DNA of 64,000 nt, from assembly GCA_963840075.1 (NCBI GenBank), contig CAWIXS010000015.1, positions 62,001 through 126,000 on the forward strand, written 5' to 3'. Positions 1 through 8,957 of the stretch are shown piece after piece. The DNA comes from AWTP1-13 sp963840075 (GTDB lineage Bacteria > Pseudomonadota > Alphaproteobacteria > Rhizobiales > Hyphomicrobiaceae). A program made the position numbers and the translations under genes. The notes beneath the pieces are model-generated. The model was not told the origin of the DNA. It made no database searches and saw only the letters and a program-made list of their open reading frames with translations. Position 1 is the stretch's first letter. Each line of letters opens with the position of its first letter.

Positions 1-827
1 GCCCGATCTCCACGCCGTTGAGCCGGGTCACCGGACAGATGCAGAGCGAGGTCGAGGTGAGGAACGCCTCCTCGGCGTTGTAGGCGTCGTAGAGGTCGAT
101 GTCGGCCTCGCGCACGGTGAGGCCCTCGCTGCGCGCGAGGTCGATCGCGGTCTGGCGGCTGACGCCCGGCAGCACGAACTTCTCGCGCGGGGTCAGGATC
201 TCGCCGTCACGCACGACGAAGATGTTGGAGCCCATGCCCTCGCACAGGTTGCCGTTGACATCGAGCAGCAGCGCCCAGGCCTCGGGATCGATGCTCTGCA
301 CCTCCTGGTTGGCGACGACCAGGTTAAGATAGTTGTGGGTCTTGGCGCGCGGGGTGAGCGAATTGGGCGGCACGCGGCGGTGCGAGGGGACCACCACGCG
401 GATGCCCTCCTTGAACAGCTTGGCGCGCTGCACGAAAGGGAGCGGCGAGCACTCCAGCACCAGGTTGGGGCCGTGGTAGTCGAGGTTGTCGCCCGGCGCC
501 TCCTTGACGCCGCGGCTGATGCGCTGGCCGACCCAGTAGTCGTCGTCGGGGCCCAGGAGGTGGCGGTTGCGCTCGAGCAGCTCCTCGGTGAGGGCGCACA
601 TGCGCTCGGGCCCGAAGCCCGGATCGATGCGCAGATATTTGAGCGAGCGGTAGAGGCGATCCACGTGCTCCTTCACCTTGAACAGGCGGTGGCCGAAGGT
701 GCGGGTCATGTCGAACCCGCCGTCGCCGTAGACCCAGCTCGAAATCGCGGAACGGGATGCGCACCTGGTTCTCCGGCATGAACTCCCCGTTGAACCAGGC
801 GACCCGCTCGTTGGCGCGCGCGTGCAT
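1..827 (-). CDS. Class IV PLP-dependent aminotransferase (branched-chain / D-amino-acid type), 3' end beyond window, one apparent frameshift
   Basis: The product should transfer amino groups using PLP in the cytoplasm. The start at 827 (MHARANERVAWFNGEF) follows an AGGGA ribosome site. After 'RIPFRDFE' the reading frame must change by one base, near 735-748, to continue as 'WVYGDGGFDMTRTFGHR' and run to the window edge. Family landmarks seen include the likely PLP lysine in 'RAKTHNYLNLV' and the C-terminal 'EAFLTSTSLCICPVTRLNG' segment typical of BCAT/DAAT fold-type IV enzymes. Substrate cannot be assigned from sequence alone; branched-chain or D-amino acid specificity are both possible. The shift is either an indel error or a real lesion. 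The stop codon is outside the window. Confidence 0.8.
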
Positions 828-851
828 GTCGTTTCCCTCAGCAGGAAGCGC

Positions 852-972
852 AGGGTGCAATAAGCGAAGCGCATTGCACCGCTTCATCCTATCCCAAGGG
901 ACGATGCCGTGGCGAGGGCGCATCGGTGCAATACGCGCTGACGCGCTATTGCACCCTACGCTTGCTTGCGCC
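852..972. repeat. Palindromic intergenic repeat, family A, copy 1
   Basis: Two imperfect hairpins, each bounded by GGTGCAAT/ATTGCACC (or AGGGTGCAA/TTGCACCCT) with GCG-rich stems, flank a central stretch containing GCCGTGGCGAGGGCGCAT. The whole unit recurs in inverted orientation at 2661-2774. It lies upstream of the aminotransferase start and carries no ORF of its own. The structure is REP/BIME-like; any function is unknown. Confidence 0.8.
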
Positions 973-1008
973 GGGGAGTTCACCCCACGTCGTCCCGCGC
1001 CCCGCTTC

Positions 1009-1242
1009 TCACCGGCTGCAGATGCGGCTGCAGTACCTCGAAGCCACCCCCGGCGGCGAACGCTTGATGTTCACCCTCCAGCAGTGGTTGAAGCTGCGGT
1101 AGTTCCTGCGGTCGCCGACGCAGACGACCGGCTCGACGGCCTTCTCGATCGAGAGCGTGCCGGGCGCTGGCACCGGCACGGCTGCCGCAGAGCCGAGGGT
1201 AGCCAGTGTCCCGCACAGCAACGCCAGAAAGAGCTTGGGCAT
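1009..1242 (-). CDS. Small secreted cysteine-containing protein (77 aa), unknown function
   Basis: The start at 1242 (MPKLFLALLCG) is chosen over an upstream in-frame ATG because it follows a near-perfect AAGGAGG ribosome site and begins a clear signal peptide: a short basic start, a hydrophobic core, and a likely cleavage after 'GSAAA'. The mature part is about 55 residues with four cysteines (VVCVGD, NHCWRV, RYCSRICSR), which suggests disulphide bonding in the periplasm. No family was recognised. Confidence 0.6.
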   Translation of the reverse strand: MPKLFLALLCGTLATLGSAAAVPVPAPGTLSIEKAVEPVVCVGDRRNYRSFNHCWRVNIKRSPPGVASRYCSRICSR

Positions 1243-1408
1243 CTGCGCCTCCTTGGTTTGGGATCGAACAGTCTGCGATCGAACGCCCGTGCCTCTCGTT
1301 CGCAGCACCGGCAGAGTCGCGACAGAGTTGTGGTGGACCGCGATATTCTGTCCGAATTTTGGCGGCCCGAAGACGTGACGGACTGCGCACGTGGAGGGGT
1401 GGGAGCCG

Positions 1409-1975
1409 CTATCCGGGCAGGCGGAGGTCGGGGCGGGCCGTGCGGATCGCGCGCAACAGGGCCTCGTGCTGCAGGGTCAAATGCGGGTACCAGCCGATCT
1501 TTCTGCCCGTCCTGTCGGACACGTAGAGCATCCCGTTCCTCCGCTGGCCGAGATGCAGGATGTCGTGCCAGCGCATCTCCACGGGCCGGCTCCTAAAGGC
1601 GCCGCGCCAGCGCAGGCCTGTCGCGTCCCATTCCCAGGTCTCCCGCACGCCGAGAAACAGCACCGGAGAGAATAAGGCAAACATGCCCAGGAGCCCCGCC
1701 CACAGGTAGAACGTGAGCGGATCGCGCAACTGGTCGCGGGTGTCGAAGAGGCCCGCCACCAGAACGAACACAGCGAAGGCCGCGCTGATGACGCCCATGA
1801 GCGGGATCACGGGCGACAAGCGGGTGTGTCCGCTGCCGGCTTCAACCCGCACCTTGCCGCGCCGAGCCATGCGGCGGGCCAGCACGGACGACAGTGGCCA
1901 AATGGCCAGCATGCCGAGCACGATCGCCACCGCGCTCACCTGGAGCAGGAGCCAAGTCAAATCGTCGGCGCTCAT
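1409..1975 (-). CDS. Inner-membrane protein of unknown function (188 aa)
   Basis: The start at 1975 follows a GGAG ribosome site. Three hydrophobic segments are visible: residues about 5-30 (LTWLLLQVSAVAIVLGMLAI), about 54-75 and about 88-110. They are followed by a soluble C-terminal domain rich in beta-type sequence (WEWDATGLRWRGAFRSR, MLYVSDRTGRKIGWYPHL). That arrangement resembles small membrane proteins with a PH-like C-terminal domain, but this is only a resemblance. It is flanked by unrelated small genes on the same strand. Confidence 0.6.
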   Translation of the reverse strand: MSADDLTWLLLQVSAVAIVLGMLAIWPLSSVLARRMARRGKVRVEAGSGHTRLSPVIPLMGVISAAFAVFVLVAGLFDTRDQLRDPLTFYLWAGLLGMFALFSPVLFLGVRETWEWDATGLRWRGAFRSRPVEMRWHDILHLGQRRNGMLYVSDRTGRKIGWYPHLTLQHEALLRAIRTARPDLRLPG

Positions 1976-2096
1976 CGGTTTCTCCGAGGTCGTCAGCCTA
2001 CTCGATACCGAGCGAGAGTATCAGTTGCCGAGGCTCACACTGGATCTGACGACTATTTTGAGCGCGTGGGATGCTCACAGTGGCGGCCGAGCCACG

Positions 2097-2642
2097 TCAC
2101 GAGCCGATTTGTTTCGGCCGGACAAGCCTCCGCGTCAGGGCAGCGCGCCGAGGGAAGCGCCGGACCTCAGGGTCGCGGCAGAACATGACGGGATGGAGAT
2201 GGCGGCCATGCTCGGCGAAGGCGGCGGCGAGGGTCGGCCGCGAGTTGGCGTTGAACCGCCAGACGTAGCGCAGGAACTCCAGATCGATCCGCTCGGGGCA
2301 GCCCGCGCCCATGTCCTCGCGCACGCGGCCGTGGTGCACCAGCTTGCGCCACAGCACCCGGCGCAGGCAGCGGAGCGGCGGGTAGTCGAACCAGAACACG
2401 GCGACGGCGCGGGGCAGGCGCAGGTGGAGCGAGCCGCCGAAGTTGCCGTCGATGATCCAGCGCTCGGCGGCCACCAGCTCCGCCACCCTGGCCCGCCACT
2501 GCGGCTTCGGCGTCTCGGTCCAGCCGGGCTTCCAGTACTCCTTGTCGAGATGGATGAGGGGCAATCCGGTCTTCCCCGCAAGCGCCCGCGAGAAGGTGCT
2601 CTTGCCGGCGCCGCAGATGCCGATCACCAGCACGCGCTGCAT
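2097..2642 (-). CDS. P-loop NTPase of the topology-modulation / adenylate-kinase-like group
   Basis: The sequence opens with a nucleotide-binding P-loop, 'VIGICGAGKSTFSRALAGKTG', preceded by a hydrophobic strand. Further on it carries 'LIHLDKEYWKPGW' and 'WIIDGNFGGSLHLRLPRA', the arrangement seen in small FlaR/topology-modulation type kinases. The start at 2642 (MQRVLVIG) places the P-loop at the usual distance from the N-terminus; a longer ORF start lies inside repeat A and is unlikely. Length about 181 residues. The substrate is unknown, and it is probably a cytoplasmic phosphotransferase. Confidence 0.75.
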   Translation of the reverse strand: MQRVLVIGICGAGKSTFSRALAGKTGLPLIHLDKEYWKPGWTETPKPQWRARVAELVAAERWIIDGNFGGSLHLRLPRAVAVFWFDYPPLRCLRRVLWRKLVHHGRVREDMGAGCPERIDLEFLRYVWRFNANSRPTLAAAFAEHGRHLHPVMFCRDPEVRRFPRRAALTRRLVRPKQIGS

Positions 2643-2660
2643 GGAAGTTTCCCCGAATCG

Positions 2661-2774
2661 TAGGGTGCAATAGCGCGTCAGCGCGTATTGCACCGATGCG
2701 CCCTCGCCACGGCGTTGTGGTCAGTCAATCGGTGCAATGCGGCTAACGCCTTATTGCACCCTACGCTTGCTGCG
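2661..2774. repeat. Palindromic intergenic repeat, family A, copy 2
   Basis: This is the inverted counterpart of the copy at 852-972: it begins TAGGGTGCAATAGCGCGTC, keeps the ATGCGCCCTCGCCACGGC core and ends in TTGCACCCTACGCTTGC. Its right end supplies the stop codon of lipA (CTA at 2761-2763 on the plus strand). Two inverted copies therefore bracket a 1.7-kb segment with three small genes. Confidence 0.8.
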
Positions 2775-3705
2775 CCAGCCGTGCCGCCCTGAGCCGGGCG
2801 AAGTCGTCGCCGGCGTGGTAGGAGGAGCGCGTCAGCGGGCTCGCGGAGACCATCAGGAAGCCCTTGGCGTAGGCGATGGCCTCGTACTCCTTGAACTCCT
2901 CGGGCGGCACGAATTCCTTCACCTCGGCGTGCTTGCGGCTGGGCTGCAGGTACTGGCCGATGGTGAGGAAATCCACGTCCGCCGAGCGCAGGTCGTCCAT
3001 CAGCTGGAGCACCTCGTCGCGGGTCTCGCCGAGGCCCACCATGATGCCCGACTTGGTGAACATGGCTGGCGCCAGCTCCTTCACCCGCTGCAGCAGACGC
3101 AGGGAATGGAAATAGCGGGCGCCGGGGCGGATCCGGAGATAGAGCGAGGGCACCGTCTCGAGGTTGTGATTGTAGATGTCGGGCGCCGCCTCCACCACCG
3201 TCTCCAGCGCGCCGTCCTTGCGCAGGAAGTCGGGGGTGAGCACCTCGATGGTGGTCCTGGGCGTCAGCGCACGGATGGCGCGGATGGTGGCGGCGAAGTG
3301 CGCACCGCCGCCGTCGGGCAGGTCGTCGCGATCGACCGAGGTGATGACGATGTGATCGAGGCCCAGCTCGGCCACCGCCTGCGCGACGTTCTCGGGCTCG
3401 GCGGGATCGAGCGCGCCGGGCAGCCCGGTCCTGACGTTGCAGAAGGCGCAGGCACGCGTGCAGGTGTCGCCCATGATCATCATGGTGGCGTGGCGCCCGG
3501 CCCAGCACTCGGCGATGTTGGGGCAGCCCGCCTCCTCGCACACGGTGTGCAGCCCGTGGCGGCGCAGGATGGCGCGCGTCTCGGCGTACTGCGGCGAGGA
3601 CGGCGGCAGCCGCACGCGGATCCAGTCGGGCTTCTTCAGCACCGGCGTGTCCGGCTTGTGTGCCTTCTCGGGATGCCGGGGACGGTTGTCGAGGATGTTG
3701 ACCAT
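2761..3705 (-). CDS. lipA: Lipoyl synthase
   Basis: This radical-SAM enzyme inserts two sulphurs into octanoylated lipoyl domains of 2-oxoacid dehydrogenases and the glycine cleavage system. Both iron-sulphur sites are visible: the auxiliary cluster motif CEEAGCPNIAEC and the SAM cluster motif CTRACAFC. The C-terminal RSSYHAGD signature is present. The start at 3705 (MVNILDNRPRHPEK) is typical of alphaproteobacterial LipA and gives 314 residues; the longer ORF upstream runs through repeat B. The last codons and the stop overlap a family-A palindrome, so the C-terminus has probably been reshaped by the repeat. Confidence 0.97.
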   Translation of the reverse strand: MVNILDNRPRHPEKAHKPDTPVLKKPDWIRVRLPPSSPQYAETRAILRRHGLHTVCEEAGCPNIAECWAGRHATMMIMGDTCTRACAFCNVRTGLPGALDPAEPENVAQAVAELGLDHIVITSVDRDDLPDGGGAHFAATIRAIRALTPRTTIEVLTPDFLRKDGALETVVEAAPDIYNHNLETVPSLYLRIRPGARYFHSLRLLQRVKELAPAMFTKSGIMVGLGETRDEVLQLMDDLRSADVDFLTIGQYLQPSRKHAEVKEFVPPEEFKEYEAIAYAKGFLMVSASPLTRSSYHAGDDFARLRAARLAQQA

Positions 3706-3783
3706 GATCGGGGCGCTTGGGCCACAGGAGGGCCCGCCTGCCGCCAAAGTGGCCGCCCGGCGCGCCAAAATCAAGGCCGGACT

Positions 3784-4019
3784 CCCTCTCCCCGCCGCCC
3801 TCGGCCCATCCGCGAGAGTGCGCTCGCCACAATTTGCCGAGGGCGACGGGGAGAGGGCTGGGGTGAGGGGCAGCAAGGGGCTCCGCCCCCCTCAACGCGG
3901 GATCTCGATGAAGGAACGGAAACGGCGTCGAGCAGGATATGAGGCTCTGCGCGGAGAGGCTTTCCCCTGTGGCTGCCCCTCACCCTAGCCCTCTCCCCGC
4001 TGAAGAGCGGGGAGAGGGA
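3784..4019. repeat. Composite CTCTCCCC palindromic repeat, family B
   Basis: Two halves in opposite orientation surround about 95 bp. The left half (3784-3876) runs from CCCTCTCCCCG through CCCTCGGCCCATCCGCGAG to GACGGGGAGAGGG and GGGGTGAGGGGCAGC. The right half (3971-4019) reads GGCTGCCCCTCACCC, CCCTCTCCCCGC and GCGGGGAGAGGG. The same arrangement recurs at 63353-63578. It lies between lipA and the outer-membrane protein gene and has no gene of its own. Confidence 0.85.
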
Positions 4020-4052
4020 ATCCGGATGGCGCCTGTGGCGCGGGCTGCCGCC

Positions 4053-4836
4053 CTAATGGCAGCCGGGCGGGCCCCCACCGCAGCCAGGGCCGCCGAAGCG
4101 GTAGTTCAGACGCACCAGCAGCGACTGGATGTGCACCTCGGCGTCGCTGAAGTGGGTCTGCGGGATCGGCAGCGGCTCCACGTCGGCGCGGAAGTAGAGG
4201 TAGTTGTACTCGACGCCCAGGAACAGGTTGTGCGTCAACGCGTAGTCGATGCCCACGCCGAAGTTCCACCCGTTCGCCCACTCGCCTGACGAGGTCACAT
4301 ACTTCGTGCTCGTATCCTCGAGCGTGATGTCGATCTGGGCGCCGGCCCAGCCGAACTTGCCGTAGGCCAGCCAGCGCCCGTCGGCATAGCCGAGGCGCCC
4401 CGTCAGCGTGACGAGGTCGCGCACCTCGGCAGTGCGGAAGACGCCGTCCAGAACGGGCGATGCCGTGGTCTCCTCGAACGGCAGGGCCGTGTAGGTGAGC
4501 TCGGCGCCGACGACGATCTTCTCCCACTGCTTCTGCCAGCCCACCTGCACGCCGCCGGCCACCGACGTGGAGCTCTGGCTGTAGGTCTCGATCAGCGGAC
4601 CGAAGACGAGGACGTTGGGGGGATTGAAGTCGGTGTCGGTGGCCTCGGCCTCGGTATGGGCCAGGCCCAGGTGCGCGCCGACGTAGAAGCCGCTCCATTG
4701 GAAGTCGTAGAAGCCGGGCGTTGCATCGTAGGTTGGATACGCGGTGCGGCGGCCCGTCGGCGCCGGCCGGCACGGCGGCGGCCGCGAGCCCCCACGTTGC
4801 CAGAAGCGCAACAGTCCCCACGCGCAGGATGTCCAT
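4053..4836 (-). CDS. Outer-membrane beta-barrel protein (Omp25/31-like porin family), apparent frameshift near the signal peptide
   Basis: The N-terminal part starting at 4836 (MDILRVGTVALLATWG) is a signal peptide ending near 'VPAGADGPP'. The mature barrel lies one frame away, beginning about 4745-4760 with 'YPTYDATPGFYDFQWSGFYVG'. The 'WSGFYVGAHLGLAH' segment and the alternating aromatic strands ending in 'LVRLNYRFGGPG' are typical of the OmpA-like beta-barrel proteins of Hyphomicrobiales outer membranes. One indel in the GC-rich stretch would restore a protein of about 260 residues. The unusual cysteine- and glycine-rich tail (GGPGCGGGPPGCH) follows the last strand. Confidence 0.75.
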
Positions 4837-5171
4837 GAAGCCCCCCCGCAAGTTGGCCGGCTGCGAATCATCGCAGGCCGCAGCCGAACGATCCGGCCAC
4901 GGCGGGATAGGCACAAGCTCGAAACCCGGAGCTTCAACGGTTGATGCGACACCGATGCATGCACGCAACTTAAGGTTGCGGCGGTCGGCAGATCGAGAGA
5001 GTCGTCAACGGTTGTAGGATGCGGGACCGGGACCCTTGCACCGGATGGGGATCTTGCCGCCGCGACCTTGGAAAAGGCACGGGTCGGCCCCCTCGGCGAG
5101 AGGCCCGACCCGCTCGGGCTTGCAGCATCATTGCAAGGCGTGCGGACGCCTGCGGGAAGCGGCGAGGAGCC

Positions 5172-6239
5172 TCACACCTTGAAGAGGCGGGTGTAGCGGG
5201 CCTTGATCTCCTCGGCCTGCTTCTCCACCGCCTCGGCGTCCTCCTTCATCAGCTTGATCTCGGAGAGCGGCTTGCGGCCGGACTTCTCCTTGGCGAGCGC
5301 GTGAAACGACCGCAGGCCGCCGGTGTCGACCATCAGCTGCTGACACTCGAGCGAGAACATGAAGCTTTGCGCGAGACGCGCCGCGTTCGGGTTGGGCGCG
5401 TCCTTCATCACCCCATTGGGGCCGATGACGAGCGGTGTGCCCTCCGTCGGATAGACGATCTCGACAGGCTCGCTTCTCTCCTTGAGCCGGAACATGACGT
5501 ATTCGGAGCCATCGGCCATGACGGCGCGCTCGCCCGCCGCGACCTTCCTGGGCGGATCGGTGGCCGACTGCACCTGCATGACCCGCTGCTGGGCCAGCTT
5601 CTCGAAGAACTGCCAGCCGAGGTCGCGCGCGATCTGGAAGGTGGCGGTCAGGATGGTGCCGCTGTAGCCGGGATGCGCCTTCACGATCTTGCCGGCCCAT
5701 TTCGGATCGAGCAGGTCGGCAAAGCTCTTGGGCGCCTCCTCCGGCGTCACCAGCCTGGTGTTGTAGCCGACGACGCTGAGCGTCGCGCGACAGGTGGCGA
5801 ACATGCCGTCCGGATCCCGGTGCTCGGCCGGATAGTGCTGCGCCACGTCCTCCGGCACGTAGGGCGCGAGCAGCCCCTCACGCTTCCAGACGATGAGATG
5901 CGCCGCGTCCGAGCTGTTGACGAGGTCGACGGCGTGGATGTTGCTGGCGTACTCCTGGCCGATGCGCTGGAACACCCGCTCCGCCCCCGAGCGCTCGACG
6001 CGCATGGCAACGCCTGGATACCTGGCCTCGAACGCCTTGGCGATGCCCTCGGCAACAGGCAGGTCGATCGACGTGTACCAGACGACCTTGCCCTCCTTCC
6101 TGGCGGCGTCGATCAGCTCCGGTGTCACCCGGCTCGGCGCGGGCGCGGCGGCGAACGCACGCCGGCCGAGCAGCGGCGCGGCCAGGGAAGCAGCGGAAAG
6201 CCCCTCGAGAACGCGGCGGCGCGAGACTTTTATCGGCAT
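5172..6239 (-). CDS. ABC transporter periplasmic binding protein, Fe3+/family-1 type
   Basis: A 355-residue extracellular solute-binding protein. The start at 6239 has a strong AGGAGGAGG ribosome site. The N-terminus carries a twin-arginine-like signal (RRRVLEGLSAASLAAPLL) with likely cleavage after 'AFAAA'. The body (EGKVVWYTSIDLPVAEGIAKAF, PKSFADLLDPKWAGKI, GEYVMF-type region, VMKDAPNPNAARL) matches the AfuA/FbpA ferric-iron and family-1 binding proteins. It lies 30 bp downstream of the ATPase gene, so the two are probably co-transcribed. No inner-membrane permease is recognisable nearby. The substrate may be iron, a phosphonate or a small organic anion. Confidence 0.9.
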   Translation of the reverse strand: MPIKVSRRRVLEGLSAASLAAPLLGRRAFAAAPAPSRVTPELIDAARKEGKVVWYTSIDLPVAEGIAKAFEARYPGVAMRVERSGAERVFQRIGQEYASNIHAVDLVNSSDAAHLIVWKREGLLAPYVPEDVAQHYPAEHRDPDGMFATCRATLSVVGYNTRLVTPEEAPKSFADLLDPKWAGKIVKAHPGYSGTILTATFQIARDLGWQFFEKLAQQRVMQVQSATDPPRKVAAGERAVMADGSEYVMFRLKERSEPVEIVYPTEGTPLVIGPNGVMKDAPNPNAARLAQSFMFSLECQQLMVDTGGLRSFHALAKEKSGRKPLSEIKLMKEDAEAVEKQAEEIKARYTRLFKV

Positions 6240-6269
6240 GCGATTTCCTCCTCCTACATATCGATTGTT

Positions 6270-7328
6270 TCAGCTGGCGAGCACCCGGCACTTGTCCGTC
6301 GGCAGCGTCATCCACACGGCCGCGCCCGAGGCGAAATCCTCCTCCGGCGCCGTGGTCACGCGCAGCTGCGTGCCGTCCTTGGCCTCGACAATATAGTCGC
6401 GCGTGCTGCCGAGAAAGACATTGCGTGCGACCGTGCCCTCGAGGCTGTTGTCGGCCTGCGGCCGGCTGGCACTGATGGCGATGTCGTGCTGGCGGATCGA
6501 GACCGACGTTGGCGTCCCGGCAACGAGGCCCGCGCCGTTGCACTCGATGGGTGTGCCGGCGAACGAGATGTGCGCCGCATCGAGCGCCGCGCCACGCACG
6601 ATGTTGCTGCCGCCCAGGAAGCGGGCGACGAACTCCGAGCGCGGCCGATCGTAGACCTCGCGCGGACTGCCGATCTGCTCGATGCGCCCCAAATTCATGA
6701 CGGCAATGAGGTCCGCTGTCGTCATCGCCTCGCTCTGGTCGTGCGTCACATAGACGGTGGTGTAGCGGTAGGCATCGTGCAGGCGCCGCACCTCGAAGCG
6801 CATCTCCTCGCGCAGGTTGGCATCGAGGTTGGAGAGCGGCTCGTCGAGCAGCAGCGTGTCCGGCTCGACGATCAGCGCGCGCGCCAGCGAGACGCGCTGC
6901 TGCTGGCCGCCGGACAGCTCGGCCGGATAGCGCCCGGCCAGCTCGGCGAGGCGGGCGGTGGCGAGAATGCCCTCGACCTTCCTGGCGATGGCGGCGCGGT
7001 CAAGCTTCCGAATCTCCAGGCCGTAGGCGACGTTCTGCGCGACCGTCATGTGCGGCCACAGCGCGTAGCTCTGGAACACCATCGACACGTTGCGCTGCTC
7101 CGGCGGCAGCGTCCGCCTGGGCGACGACACCAGGCGATCGCCCAGCTTTATCTCGCCGGCGCTCGGCTCGGTGAAGCCGGCGAGCAGGCGCAGTGCGGTC
7201 GTCTTGCCGCAGCCCGAAGGCCCGAGCAGGCACACCAGCGTGCCGTGCTCGATCTCGAGCGACACGTTGTCGAGCGCAACGGCATCGCCGAAACGCTTGG
7301 TCAGGCCGCGCAGGACCACGGACGACAC
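6270..7328 (-). CDS. ABC transporter ATPase, FbpC/PotA-like
   Basis: A cytoplasmic ATP-hydrolysing subunit of 352 residues. All motifs are intact: Walker A GPSGCGKTT, Q-loop MVFQSYALWPHM, signature LSGGQQQR, Walker B LLLDEPLSNLDA and H-loop VTHDQSEAM. The C-terminal third is a TOBE-like regulatory domain. The start is GTG at 7328 behind GGGGAGG. It lies 27 bp after the membrane protein at 7356 and 30 bp before the binding protein, which indicates an operon that nonetheless has no standard permease with an EAA loop. Confidence 0.93.
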   Translation of the reverse strand: MSSVVLRGLTKRFGDAVALDNVSLEIEHGTLVCLLGPSGCGKTTALRLLAGFTEPSAGEIKLGDRLVSSPRRTLPPEQRNVSMVFQSYALWPHMTVAQNVAYGLEIRKLDRAAIARKVEGILATARLAELAGRYPAELSGGQQQRVSLARALIVEPDTLLLDEPLSNLDANLREEMRFEVRRLHDAYRYTTVYVTHDQSEAMTTADLIAVMNLGRIEQIGSPREVYDRPRSEFVARFLGGSNIVRGAALDAAHISFAGTPIECNGAGLVAGTPTSVSIRQHDIAISASRPQADNSLEGTVARNVFLGSTRDYIVEAKDGTQLRVTTAPEEDFASGAAVWMTLPTDKCRVLAS

Positions 7329-7355
7329 GTTGCCTCCCCTAGAGAACGGTCGCGA

Positions 7356-8651
7356 TCAGCGGCCGATCATAAACGAACCGTTGACGATCAGCAGCAGCGC
7401 CGCCGAGGCCGCCAGGATGCCCTCTTTCGCCGGGAAACGCGATGCCGCAAAAGGTATGCCGATCAGCAGCATATGCGTCAGCGTCGTGCCGGAGCTGAAG
7501 AGCAGGCATTCGCCTGGATTGAAGATCAGGAAGAACACGCCTCTGGCAAGCGCAAAGGCGCCCAGGGCAGGCAGCAGGCCGGCCGGGACGGCGGGAGCGC
7601 CCTCGTCGCGACCGCGCCGCCACACGGTCGCGGCCAGCACCAGGCCGAACAGGGCCACGAGCGCGATCGACAGCGGCGAGGAAAGATAACCTCCCAGCAC
7701 CTCGTCGAAGTCGCCGGCGTTCGAGCCGGGGAGGCTCGGGTACAGGGTGGCATCCATCGACGGCGCGGCCATGTTGAAGAACAGCCACTTGATCGCGAAA
7801 CCGTAGATCGTCTCGAAGTCGAACTCGTTCCGGGTGACGTAGAAGATGAGCATGCTGATGTGGGATGCCCCCTCGGCGGTCGTTCCGGCGTCGGTCAGGC
7901 GGCCGTTGACGACGCCTTCCAGAAACAGGAGGGCAAGCGGAGCGGTGAGGGCGTGCCAGAAGATCCAGCGCCCCTCGCGCAAGGCGTCCCAGCCGCGCTG
8001 CACGAGCGTGTCCACCGCGGGAATGACGACGAGAAAGCCGGCAATGACCTCGTTCATGCAGGCGAGCAGCAGGACCGCGGTCAGGAGCAGGGCCCCGCGC
8101 AGCGTCCAATCGGTGCGCAGACGCAGATAGACGGCGATGTAGAGCGCGGTCAGCGTCGTGGAGATGATCTTCGACTCCTCGATGCTGGAGAAGTACCAGA
8201 CGCCGAGCGAGGTGGCGTAGATCGCCCCCAGCAGCAGCACGTAGCGCCGCGGGACGACGGCCGCGAAGGCCCACAGAGCCGCCCATACCCCGAAGGCGCC
8301 GGCGGCCGCGAACATCCCCTTCAGCAGGCTCTGCGCGCCGACCCAGGGCAGGAGCGGGCCGAGAGCCTTCATCCAGACGACCGCCATGGCGGTCGTCAGC
8401 GGGTGGAAGCGCGTGATCCGGTCATTGACGCTGCCATCGACGAGCCGGGAGTAGAGATGAGCATCGGCCCCGAAGTGTGTGGTGCCGGCGCGCGCCTGAA
8501 GCACGACGGCCGTAACCCAGTAGACGGCGAATGCCGCGAGCGCGAACAGGGCAAAAACGGCGTGCCGGGTGCTTTCCCCGGCCGGCGCGCCAGCTTCGCC
8601 TGGGGCCTGCATCCGCGCGACGAGCGCTTCCTCGGCCGACATCACCGCCAT
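7356..8651 (-). CDS. Polytopic membrane protein of unknown family, paralogue 1 of 3
   Basis: About 431 residues with roughly 10-12 hydrophobic segments. It shares with the genes at 8958 and 10563 an N-terminal loop 'FGAD...Y..L' followed by 'DRITRFHPLTTAM', then 'SLGVWYFSSIEESKI', 'LLACMNEVIAGFLVVIP', 'NPGECLLFSSGTTLTHMLL' and a C-terminal 'NGSFMIGR'. Conserved acidic residues in the first external loop and the HPL motif are loosely reminiscent of GT-C fold glycosyltransferases, but no family was recognised and there is no permease EAA motif. The start at 8651 is chosen because upstream ORF sequence is basic and non-membrane-like. It is closely followed by the ABC ATPase gene. Confidence 0.65.
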   Translation of the reverse strand: MAVMSAEEALVARMQAPGEAGAPAGESTRHAVFALFALAAFAVYWVTAVVLQARAGTTHFGADAHLYSRLVDGSVNDRITRFHPLTTAMAVVWMKALGPLLPWVGAQSLLKGMFAAAGAFGVWAALWAFAAVVPRRYVLLLGAIYATSLGVWYFSSIEESKIISTTLTALYIAVYLRLRTDWTLRGALLLTAVLLLACMNEVIAGFLVVIPAVDTLVQRGWDALREGRWIFWHALTAPLALLFLEGVVNGRLTDAGTTAEGASHISMLIFYVTRNEFDFETIYGFAIKWLFFNMAAPSMDATLYPSLPGSNAGDFDEVLGGYLSSPLSIALVALFGLVLAATVWRRGRDEGAPAVPAGLLPALGAFALARGVFFLIFNPGECLLFSSGTTLTHMLLIGIPFAASRFPAKEGILAASAALLLIVNGSFMIGR

Positions 8652-8957
8652 GGCTGCCGCTCTTCGTTTCGCTGTCACGGCACGGCCTGCGCGCATGTTG
8701 CGGCAGGCGCCGCGTTGCTGGTGGACCGATGGCAGGCCTCCCGGCCGTGCACACCTCGACTGTCGAGCGTTGCTGGCACGTGCTCTACCCTCCCCCAGGG
8801 CTCTGCGCTTCACCGCCGCACCTTACAGCGGACGGCTGAATGCCCGCTAGTAGCACCGTTCATTGCTTATTCATGACAGAGGCGGCGGCGAAGGCAACGC
8901 CCCGAACGGCCGCGCGCCGGAGGTCCGGCAGCGAACGGCCGCGGTGCTGCGCGGGGA
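8652..8957. other. 306-bp spacer between paralogues 1 and 2
   Basis: No gene, tRNA or convincing terminator was seen. The spacer is less GC-rich in its middle (about 8845-8880) than the flanking genes, so it may hold a promoter for paralogue 1 and the ABC genes; no promoter boxes could be defined with confidence. Confidence 0.4.

Noticed and set aside
5019..8876. 1285-codon plus-strand ORF antisense to the ABC genes
   Set aside because: It runs opposite to four genes with clear motifs, has low-complexity Arg/Gly/His composition and no domain; long antisense frames are expected in GC-rich coding DNA.
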